Below, piece by piece: positions 1 through 4,653 of a stretch of DNA of 6,323 nt; position 1 is the stretch's first letter, and each line of letters starts with the position of its first letter. The DNA is from an uncultured Chloroflexota bacterium (GTDB lineage: Bacteria > Chloroflexota > Chloroflexia > Chloroflexales > Roseiflexaceae), in contig CALFIC010000063.1 of the NCBI GenBank assembly GCA_937876225.1, forward strand, positions 1 through 6,323, given 5' to 3'. The notes below the pieces were generated by a model. It saw nothing but the letters and a program-made list of their open reading frames with translations, had not been told where the DNA came from and ran no database searches. The position numbers and the translations under genes are program-made.

Positions 1-66
1 AATTGAAAATTGAAAATTGAAAATTGAAAATTGAAAATTGAAAATTGAAAATTGAAAATTGAAAAT
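1..66. repeat. 7-bp tandem array (unit ATTGAAA), left edge
   Basis: About 9.4 uninterrupted copies of a 7-bp unit (ATTGAAA in one phase) fill the first 66 bases, and the array is cut by the window edge, so its true length is unknown. The perfect periodicity stops at position 67. A 7-bp period is not a multiple of three and no gene is supported over it, so it is intergenic simple-sequence DNA. It may vary in copy number by slippage (inference). Confidence 0.95.
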
Positions 67-229
67 ACCTCCGCGTCTCTGTCCCTCCGCGTGAGAAAAA
101 TGGCATCTCGCAATGGCAGGCATGTTCGGCACACATCAATAAAAACGCCTCCGTGCCCTCTGCGCCCTCTGTGCGAGCCAATGACGAACCGTTCTCTGCG
201 CCCTCTGTGCGAGATAATGAGAAGGATTT
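67..229. repeat. CTCYGCG-rich repeat region with a 36-bp-period direct repeat
   Basis: The 20-mer CTCTGCGCCCTCTGTGCGAG occurs perfectly at 158-177 and again at 194-213, a period of 36 bp. The similarity runs on into a shared AATGA (180-184 and 216-220), so 25 of the first 27 positions match. A diverged relative lies at about 77-103 (CTCTGTCCCTCCGCGTGAG followed by A-rich sequence and ATGG), and more CTCCGCG/CTCCGTG fragments lie at 70-91 and 148-157. Similar C-rich, CTCTGCG-type intergenic repeats are scattered in several bacterial genomes, as far as I recall; that is unchecked. Open frames cross this stretch, but their proteins only mirror the repeat (two RPLCE-containing segments), so no gene is called between the window start and the tRNA. 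Confidence 0.8.
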
Positions 230-231
230 TT

Positions 232-260
232 TTGACATTGGGGTGTGCATGTGCTACCAT
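232..260 (+). promoter_or_regulatory. sigma-70-type promoter for tRNA-Cys
   Basis: A perfect -35 hexamer TTGACA (232-237) is followed after exactly 17 bp by TACCAT (255-260, 4 of 6 matches to TATAAT). A TG one base upstream of the -10 (252-253) makes it an extended -10. Transcription would start near 266-268, leaving a leader of about 7 nt before the mature tRNA 5' end at 274. Position and spacing fit a strong stable-RNA promoter. It has not been tested. Confidence 0.75.
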
Positions 261-273
261 GCCCATGTGGCGT

Positions 274-348
274 GGCGACGTCGCCAAGTGGTAAGGCAGA
301 AGTCTGCAAAACTTCCATCCACCGGTTCGAATCCGGTCGTCGCCTCCA
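274..348 (+). tRNA. tRNA-Cys (anticodon GCA)
   Basis: A full cloverleaf can be drawn. The acceptor stem pairs 274-280 with 338-344 over 7 perfect base pairs. The D stem is GCC/GGC (283-285 with 295-297), with an A-A opposition at the 13-22 position. The anticodon stem is GAAGT/ACTTC (299-303 with 311-315) around the loop CTGCAAA, so the anticodon GCA is at 306-308. The T arm is ACCGG/CCGGT (321-325 with 333-337) around TTCGAAT. The variable loop has 5 nt. Discriminator base U (345) is the known cysteine identity base, and CCA (346-348) is encoded in the DNA. The gene delivers cysteine at UGC and UGU codons. It has its own promoter and terminator, so it is a single-gene unit. Confidence 0.98.
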
Positions 349-353
349 TTGCA

Positions 354-392
354 CCCCTCTCGGAATCGACGCGGTTCTGAGAGGGGTTGTTT
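354..392 (+). terminator. intrinsic terminator of tRNA-Cys
   Basis: CCCCTCTC (354-361) pairs perfectly with GAGAGGGG (379-386). The stem continues inward with G-U, G-C, A-T, A-T, U-G and C-G pairs to 367/373, giving 14 pairs around a 5-nt loop (368-372). A T-rich tail, TTGTTT (387-392), follows directly. It begins five bases after the tRNA CCA end, which fits rho-independent termination of the tRNA transcript. Confidence 0.85.
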
Positions 393-428
393 CTCATATG
401 CGTAGTGAGCTGGAAGGATGGTGCGTGT

Positions 429-803
429 ATGACTGGCATCGACATTTCCCACCTCGATTATGCGAGTTTGGTAGCGCTACGTGACGACATCAATCAACGA
501 TTGCTGGCGCTTCGTCGTACTCCAGCGATGCGCCTCGATGAATTACTGGCCTTGTTTGAAGAAACCAAAATTGCCTTGGCTGACCATGGTCACCAATGGC
601 GCACCCTCGAACGTTGGCAGTGGATGGATGGCGAGATTCGCTTTTGGCTGAATCCCAAAGATACGACCCGCTATGCGGTAGGTTGGTTTTCGATTGATGA
701 TTTAATTGCGTGGTTGCACGATAGCGGTCCAATCGTCGCACCTTCGGCGTCGCGTGACATTGGGATGCGCTGGATTGACGTTGATCAGCAAGCTGACCAT
801 TAA
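429..803 (+). CDS. hypothetical protein, 124 aa, tryptophan-rich
   Basis: I do not recognise this family. ATG 429 is chosen because GGAAGGA (412-418) sits 10 nt upstream; an upstream TTG at 387 in the same frame overlaps the tRNA terminator tail and has no such site. The protein is soluble: no signal peptide and no membrane helix. Residues 9-30 form a likely amphipathic helix (LDYASLVALRDDINQRLLAL), and 35-52 a second helix rich in Leu, Glu and Ala. Residues 57-96 look like beta strands and turns, with Trp at 57, 63, 65, 73, 86 and 95, then a short helix (IDDLIAWLHDSG) and a polar tail. No Cys-pair zinc motif, nucleotide-binding loop or helix-turn-helix is evident. It is flanked by the tRNA unit and a structured intergenic region, and I saw no clear promoter of its own. 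Length, ribosome site and coding-like composition support a real gene. Confidence 0.7.
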   Translation: MTGIDISHLDYASLVALRDDINQRLLALRRTPAMRLDELLALFEETKIALADHGHQWRTLERWQWMDGEIRFWLNPKDTTRYAVGWFSIDDLIAWLHDSGPIVAPSASRDIGMRWIDVDQQADH

Positions 804-804
804 G

Positions 805-826
805 TTAGGATTAAATTAGAATTAAA
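805..826. repeat. two tandem AT-rich 11-mers
   Basis: TTAGGATTAAA (805-815) is followed directly by TTAGAATTAAA (816-826). The two 11-mers differ at one base, and the unit is about one helical turn. They begin just after the stop codon of the upstream hypothetical gene and lie 30 bp before a pair of DnaA boxes. An easily melted AT-rich element beside DnaA boxes would resemble part of a replication origin, but this is inference only. Confidence 0.6.
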
Positions 827-855
827 TACGATGGTGTGTATTTTTTGTGACGAAC

Positions 856-873
856 TTATCCACATTATCCACA
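856..873 (+). promoter_or_regulatory. two abutting perfect DnaA-box 9-mers
   Basis: TTATCCACA occurs at 856-864 and again, with no gap, at 865-873 in the same orientation. This is the strong form of the known DnaA box (consensus TTATNCACA). One such 9-mer is expected only about 0.05 times by chance in a window of this size counting both strands. A weaker relative, TTATGCATA (922-930, one mismatch to consensus), lies in the loop of the nearby hairpin. The pair could be a DnaA-responsive control site for the glycosyltransferase operon, a DnaA-titrating site, or part of an origin. No dnaA, dnaN or other origin-linked gene is visible here. Confidence 0.6.
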
Positions 874-879
874 ATTTGG

Positions 880-891
880 GGATTGTAATCC
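880..891. promoter_or_regulatory. short palindrome, possible operator
   Basis: GGATT (880-884) and AATCC (887-891) form an inverted repeat separated by GT. A -10-like TGTAAT (895-900, 5 of 6 matches to TATAAT) follows closely, without a convincing -35 at the proper distance. The arrangement could be an operator beside the promoter of the glycosyltransferase operon, but a palindrome this short is weak evidence. Confidence 0.25.
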
Positions 892-900
892 GTATGTAAT

Positions 901-944
901 AAATACACCTTGAAGCGCATTTTATGCATATTCAAGGTGTATTT
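901..944 (+). terminator. long hairpin, probable terminator or leader structure
   Basis: Arms 901-914 and 931-944 (AAATACACCTTGAA and its exact reverse complement) give 14 perfect base pairs. The 16-nt loop can fold further, with GCAT (917-920) pairing ATGC (924-927). The right arm ends in TTT and is followed by T, then GTT. It lies about 100 bp after the hypothetical gene, so it could terminate that transcript. The arms are AT-rich at the base with an A-run on the left, so it could also work on the other strand. It ends only 4 nt before the ribosome site of the first glycosyltransferase, so if transcribed with that gene it would shape its leader. Confidence 0.55.
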
Positions 945-957
945 TGTTGGAGGGCGT

Positions 958-1914
958 ATGCCAGATCAGGTCAATTCGTTAGTTGCCCCACTTGGGGTGG
1001 CCATTGTGTCATACAACACCTGCGATTTACTACGTACCTGCTTGGCGTCATTACGGCGTAGTCCGGTGGCGACGGCGGTTGCCGTAGTCGATAACGGTTC
1101 GCGTGACGACAGTGTGGCGATGATGCGTCGTGAATTCCCTGAGGTGCTGGTGATTGTGCCCGATGGCAACCTCGGTTTTGCCAAGGGGACGAACGTTGCG
1201 ATGCAGGCTTTGTGTGCTGCGTACCCTGCGATGCAATACATGATGATGCTCAACCCCGATACCGAAGTCCATGATGGGGCGCTGGAAGCGTTGATTGATT
1301 TTTTGCAGGCCCATCCCCGGGTAGGCGTAGTATCGTCGCGCTTGTTGAATAGTGATGGATCGTTGCAACGAGCGGCGTTCCGATTCCCCACGCCTAGTAT
1401 GACCTGTCTCGAATTATTCCCGCCGGGCGAAGTCACCCCGGGGCGTTTGTATGATTCTTGGTGGAACGGGCGTTACGCTCAAGAAGTCGCCGGCACGGCG
1501 CCATTTGCCATCGATCACCCACTGGGAGCCTGTATGGTGACGCGGGTAGCGGTGCTTGCGGCAGTAGGCATGCTGGATGACTCATATTTTATGTACGCCG
1601 AAGAAGTTGATTGGTGTCAACGGGTGCGCGCTGCCGGTTGGGTGATTTGGCAAGAACCGGCGGCAGTAGTTACGCATGTAGGTGGGGCGTCGTCTCGTCA
1701 ATTCCGTGCCGCCATGTTCCGTGCTTTGTGGCAAAGCCGGCGCCAATATTGGCAGCGTTGGTGTTCCCCCCGTGATCAATGGTGGCATTTGTTTTGGTTG
1801 CGCATGGGGATGCGTCGGCAGCGCTGGCTGGCTTGGCGGCAGTACCAGCGTGGTCAGTTGAGTCGTGACGATTATCAGACCCAAGTCGCGGTTTATCGTG
1901 AGGTCGGGGCATGA
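958..1914 (+). CDS. glycosyltransferase family 2, rhamnosyltransferase-like (GT 1 of 3)
   Basis: A 318-aa GT-A fold glycosyltransferase that would transfer a sugar from a nucleotide-sugar donor at the cytoplasmic membrane face during glycan synthesis. The N-terminal strand VAIVSYNT (14-21) starts the nucleotide-binding fold; VVDNGSRDDS (43-52) is the typical second motif; NLGFAKGTN (71-79) and LNPDTEV (98-104) form the donor and metal region; EEVDWCQR (215-222) is the acceptor/catalytic-base region; and His240 in VVTHVGG is also typical. The C-terminus (from about 255) is Trp- and Arg-rich and amphipathic, probably peripheral to the membrane. ATG 958 is preferred because GGAGGG (949-954) precedes it; the in-frame TTG at 910 falls inside the hairpin stem. 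It is the first gene of a three-gene coupled operon and a paralogue of the third. The sugar and acceptor cannot be told; rhamnose is only a family association. Confidence 0.9.
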   Translation: MPDQVNSLVAPLGVAIVSYNTCDLLRTCLASLRRSPVATAVAVVDNGSRDDSVAMMRREFPEVLVIVPDGNLGFAKGTNVAMQALCAAYPAMQYMMMLNPDTEVHDGALEALIDFLQAHPRVGVVSSRLLNSDGSLQRAAFRFPTPSMTCLELFPPGEVTPGRLYDSWWNGRYAQEVAGTAPFAIDHPLGACMVTRVAVLAAVGMLDDSYFMYAEEVDWCQRVRAAGWVIWQEPAAVVTHVGGASSRQFRAAMFRALWQSRRQYWQRWCSPRDQWWHLFWLRMGMRRQRWLAWRQYQRGQLSRDDYQTQVAVYREVGA

Positions 1915-2687
1915 ATATGCAATTACCCGTGAGTGTGGCGATTATTGCCAAAGACGAAGCGCGCCATATTGGCGCGGCGTTGGCGAGTGTGATGCCCTGG
2001 GCCGACGAAGTGGTCGTGTTGGTTGATGCACGTTCGAGTGATGCCACGGCGGCGATTGCCCAAGCGGCAGGGGCGACGGTCTATCACGAAGCATGGCGGG
2101 GCTTCCCTGGGCAACGTAATTTGGCGCTGGCACATTGTCGTGCGCCGTGGGTCTTTTTTTTGGATGCAGACGAGCGGGTCGAAGCCGATTTGCTGGCCGA
2201 ATTAACCGACCAGATCCCGACACTGTCTACCGATGTGGCAGGATTGTGGGTGCCGCGGCACAATTTGTTTTTTGGGCGGGTGTTGCGTGGGGGTGGCTGG
2301 TATCCCGACTATCAATTACGCTTGGTACGGCGTGATGGTGCGTTTTATGATGAAAAAATCGAAGTGCACGAGGTGGCAACAGTGGCCGGTACGACACACC
2401 AGTTGCACGGACATATTTTGCATTTAAATATCGAGACATTCGCGGAGCTATGGCAAAAACAAGCGGCCTATGCCCGGCGTGAAGCGGCTACCATGGCTCA
2501 ATCAGGGCGGCGGGCGCGCTGGCGTAACTTTGTGGGGGCGCCGTTGCGTGAATTCCGCTATCGCTACCTGCAGAATGGTGGTTGGCGTGATGGCTGGGTG
2601 GGGGTAGTATTGGCGAGTGTGATGGCGTGGTTTGCTTTGATGAGTTTTGTGGAACTGTGGCACATCAATCGGACGAGGGCTGTATGA
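1911..2687 (+). CDS. glycosyltransferase family 2, WaaE/KdtX-type (GT 2 of 3)
   Basis: A 258-aa GT-A glycosyltransferase resembling the WaaE/KdtX beta-1,4-glucosyltransferase group, which in Proteobacteria decorates the lipopolysaccharide inner core. VSVAIIAKDEARHIGAAL (7-24), WADEVVVLVDARSSDAT (30-46), GFPGQRN (64-70) and FFLDADERVE (82-91, with the DxD-type Asp85/Asp87) follow the expected order. RHNLFFGRVLRGGGWYPDYQLRL (116-138) and the later KIEVHE (149-154) are signatures of this subgroup. Residues about 229-249 are hydrophobic and may anchor it to the membrane. The usual VDSGSTD reads VDARSSD here. ATG 1911 overlaps the upstream stop by 4 bp (ATGA) and has GAGGT (1900-1904) at good spacing; ATG 1917 is possible but less well placed. 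Without other lipopolysaccharide genes, the glycan could be a capsule, glycolipid or glycoprotein sugar. Confidence 0.9.
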   Translation: MNMQLPVSVAIIAKDEARHIGAALASVMPWADEVVVLVDARSSDATAAIAQAAGATVYHEAWRGFPGQRNLALAHCRAPWVFFLDADERVEADLLAELTDQIPTLSTDVAGLWVPRHNLFFGRVLRGGGWYPDYQLRLVRRDGAFYDEKIEVHEVATVAGTTHQLHGHILHLNIETFAELWQKQAAYARREAATMAQSGRRARWRNFVGAPLREFRYRYLQNGGWRDGWVGVVLASVMAWFALMSFVELWHINRTRAV

Positions 2688-3646
2688 GCAAATCATTGGC
2701 GGTGGTGATTGTATCGTGGAACACCCGTGAGCTGTTGCGTGACTGTGTGCAGAGCGTCTTGGCCGAGGAAGTGGTGGCGCAGGTGGTAGTGGTCGACAAC
2801 GCCTCGCACGATGGGAGTGCGGCCATGATCCAGCGCGAGTTTCCCCAGATTATTTGCATTGCCGAAGCCACCAATCATGGCTTTGCCAAAGGCAACAACA
2901 TCGGCTTGCGCTATTTGTTTGCTCAGACGCCTCCTCCCTACGTCTGTACCCTCAATCCCGACACGGTAGTACTCCCTGGTGCCTTGGCGCAATTGGTGGC
3001 AGTAATGGACGCCGATCCCACGTTAGTGGGGTGTGGACCGCAATTGCGCTATGGTGATGGCCAGTGGCAATCATCGCGGCGGCGCTTCCCCACGCTTGGT
3101 TCATATTTATGCGAAAGCACGCCCCTCGCACAGTATTGGCCACAAAATCCATGGCGCCAGCGTTATTTGATGACTGACGTGCCTGCGGCCACGAGTTGTC
3201 GGGCTGATTGGTTGGTGGGGGCGGCGGTGGTGGTGCGGAGTAGTGTGGTGCAACAGCGTGGTTTGTTTGACGAAGGATTCCAGCTCTATTCCGAAGAAAT
3301 CGAATGGCAGCGACGTTTGACGGCGGCGCAACCGAATGCGATTGCCTATGTGGCCGAGGCGGTGGTGACGCATTTTGAAGGGCAGAGTAGTGCCCAGATT
3401 CCGGCGCAACGGCTAGTGTGGTTTTTTCAAAGTCGCTTGCGTGATGCCACGTTGGCATATGGCGCTGGGGTGGCGTTGGTGGTGCGACTGGGTTTGGTGG
3501 TGATGTATGTGTGTGAATGGTTACTAGAAGCCAGTAAGTGGGTGCTAGGGCACAAGCGGGCATTACGGGCGAATCGTATGCAGACATATAGGCAATTGCT
3601 ACAATCGTTGCTGGTATGGCGCATGCACCCTGCCAAGATATGGTAG
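2684..3646 (+). CDS. glycosyltransferase family 2, rhamnosyltransferase-like (GT 3 of 3)
   Basis: A 320-aa GT-A glycosyltransferase, clearly paralogous to the first gene of the operon. VVIVSWNTRELL (7-18), VVVVDNASHDGS (34-45), NHGFAKGNN (64-72), LNPDTVV (90-96), SEEIEWQRR (203-211) and His230 line up with the matching motifs there; in LNPDTVV the Glu of LNPDTEV is replaced by Val. Residues about 255-287 hold a hydrophobic stretch that probably associates with the membrane, followed by a basic tail (GHKRALRANR). ATG 2684 overlaps the previous stop codon as ATGA, with GAGGG (2675-2679) four bases upstream; longer in-frame starts lie inside the previous gene and are unlikely. Translational coupling implies that the three enzymes are made together, probably for one glycan. 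The sense strand is very rich in G and T, with G-runs at 3210-3238. Confidence 0.9.
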   Translation: MSKSLAVVIVSWNTRELLRDCVQSVLAEEVVAQVVVVDNASHDGSAAMIQREFPQIICIAEATNHGFAKGNNIGLRYLFAQTPPPYVCTLNPDTVVLPGALAQLVAVMDADPTLVGCGPQLRYGDGQWQSSRRRFPTLGSYLCESTPLAQYWPQNPWRQRYLMTDVPAATSCRADWLVGAAVVVRSSVVQQRGLFDEGFQLYSEEIEWQRRLTAAQPNAIAYVAEAVVTHFEGQSSAQIPAQRLVWFFQSRLRDATLAYGAGVALVVRLGLVVMYVCEWLLEASKWVLGHKRALRANRMQTYRQLLQSLLVWRMHPAKIW

Positions 3647-3658
3647 GATAGCCCTACC
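3642..3658 (+). other. short hairpin across the GT 3 stop codon
   Basis: GGTAGG (3642-3647) pairs with CCTACC (3653-3658) around a 5-nt loop. The stem includes the TAG stop codon of the third glycosyltransferase. No T-run follows, so it is not a normal intrinsic terminator. It could act as an mRNA 3'-end or processing structure, or be chance. No convincing promoter was found in the 35 bp before the next gene, so the FAH-family gene may be read through from the glycosyltransferase operon. Confidence 0.3.
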
Positions 3659-3681
3659 CGCAATCGACAAAGGAGATGATT

Positions 3682-4557
3682 ATGCGACTCGTGACATTCG
3701 AAACCAAAGCAGGGACTATTCACATCGGAGCGTTGCGCGCTGACGACCACGAAATCGTGGTACTTGATAGCGTCGCCCCCTCGATGTTGGCGTTGATTGA
3801 TGGTGGCGCAGCTGCCTTGGCCCAAGCCAAATCAGCTTTGGCTGCCGCTGCCAAAGTAGTCGCACGCGCCGATGTGCGCTTGTTGTCACCCATCCCCCGC
3901 CCCAAACAAAACGTGATGTGTCTAGGGATGAATTATGTGGCGCACGCCATTGAATCGCTACGCGCCCGTGGTAGCGAGATCAAATTACCCGAATTCCCCG
4001 TTTTTTTCACCAAAGCCCTCAACACCGTCTGTGGTGATGGCGATAGTGTGCCACTCGACCCCAATGTGACCTCACAACTCGACTACGAAGTCGAATTGGC
4101 GTATGTGTTTGGGCGTACGGCCAAAAATGTCAAAAAAGCCGATGCCTTGGATTATGTGTTTGGCTATACGATTTTGAACGACATTTCGGCTCGCGACCTA
4201 CAAAACCGCCACCAGCAGTTTTTTAAGGGCAAAAGCCTCGACAATAGCGGACCGATTGGTCCATGTATTGTGACTGCCGATGAAATCCCCGACCCAGCCA
4301 CCCTAGCGATTAAGTTGCGCTTGAATGGTGAATTGCGTCAGAGCTCACATACCGGCGACTTGATTTTTGATATCCCGTCGGGTATCGAATATTTGACGTT
4401 GGGTACGACCATCGAAGCCGGCCAAATTGTCTGCACCGGTACTCCTGCGGGCGTCGGTATGGGCTTGACCCCACCGGCCTACATGAAGGCTGGCGATGTG
4501 GTCGAAGCCGAAATTGAAAAAATCGGCGTGTTGACCAATCACATCGTGGCTGCCTAA
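3682..4557 (+). CDS. fumarylacetoacetate hydrolase (FAH) family protein
   Basis: A 291-aa metal-dependent enzyme of the FAH superfamily, whose members cleave or isomerise beta-diketo or oxo-dicarboxylic acids (fumarylacetoacetate, acylpyruvates, oxaloacetate, homoprotocatechuate-pathway intermediates). An N-terminal domain of about 70 residues precedes the catalytic domain. NVMCLGMNYVAHAIE (77-91) carries the conserved His87. DYEVELAYV (134-142) gives metal ligands Glu136 and Glu138, and NDISARD (166-172) gives Asp167. FKGKSLDNSGPIGP (181-194) holds the conserved lysine loop, and TGTPAGVG (252-259) is the C-terminal signature. ATG 3682 is chosen because AGGAG (3671-3675) sits 6 nt upstream; ATG 3676 directly abuts that site. 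The size and intact motifs indicate an active cytosolic enzyme. The exact substrate cannot be assigned, and no other aromatic-degradation gene is adjacent. It is less G/T-biased than the glycosyltransferase genes, so it may be an independent unit. Confidence 0.93.
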   Translation: MRLVTFETKAGTIHIGALRADDHEIVVLDSVAPSMLALIDGGAAALAQAKSALAAAAKVVARADVRLLSPIPRPKQNVMCLGMNYVAHAIESLRARGSEIKLPEFPVFFTKALNTVCGDGDSVPLDPNVTSQLDYEVELAYVFGRTAKNVKKADALDYVFGYTILNDISARDLQNRHQQFFKGKSLDNSGPIGPCIVTADEIPDPATLAIKLRLNGELRQSSHTGDLIFDIPSGIEYLTLGTTIEAGQIVCTGTPAGVGMGLTPPAYMKAGDVVEAEIEKIGVLTNHIVAA

Positions 4558-4575
4558 TCAACTTGGTGAATGACG

Positions 4576-4615
4576 AAAACATCCCACGCACGTTGAAACG
4601 TGTGTGGGATGTTTT
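4576..4615. terminator. bidirectional intrinsic terminator between convergent genes
   Basis: Arms 4576-4593 and 4598-4615 form an 18-bp stem with a single G-U wobble (4588/4603) and a TGAA tetraloop (4594-4597). The outer pairs are AAAA/TTTT, giving a U-run at the 3' side on either strand. It starts 18 bp after the FAH-family stop and lies 38 bp beyond the MFS stop on the opposite strand, so it should end transcription from both sides. Confidence 0.92.
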
Positions 4616-4653
4616 GTTGATGCGATATAAATCGATTGGAATTGTTAATATAG

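Noticed and set aside
52..294. Open frame of 80 codons over the left repeat region
   Set aside because: It begins inside the 7-bp array, its protein only mirrors the CTCTGCG repeats, and it runs into the tRNA gene.
136..445. Minus-strand open frames opposite tRNA-Cys
   Set aside because: They are antisense to the tRNA and give the well-known spurious peptides that arise when tRNA genes are translated (for example RRRPDSNRW and TTGFEPVDG).
910..957. N-terminal extension of the first glycosyltransferase from TTG 910
   Set aside because: The extension would lie inside the hairpin and has no ribosome site, and the GT2 fold starts only after ATG 958.
804..957. Calling the DnaA-box region the chromosomal origin
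   Set aside because: Only two strong boxes are present and no dnaA, dnaN, rpmH or similar gene is in the window, so it is reported as a DnaA-type site only.
966..2047. Minus-strand frames within the first two glycosyltransferases
   Set aside because: They overlap well-supported genes fully, show no recognisable motifs and have no ribosome sites that I could see.
2952..3587. Long minus-strand frame of 211 codons inside the third glycosyltransferase
   Set aside because: It is a shadow of strongly biased third codon positions. It has a Pro/His/Thr-rich, family-less product, while the sense frame carries all GT2 motifs.
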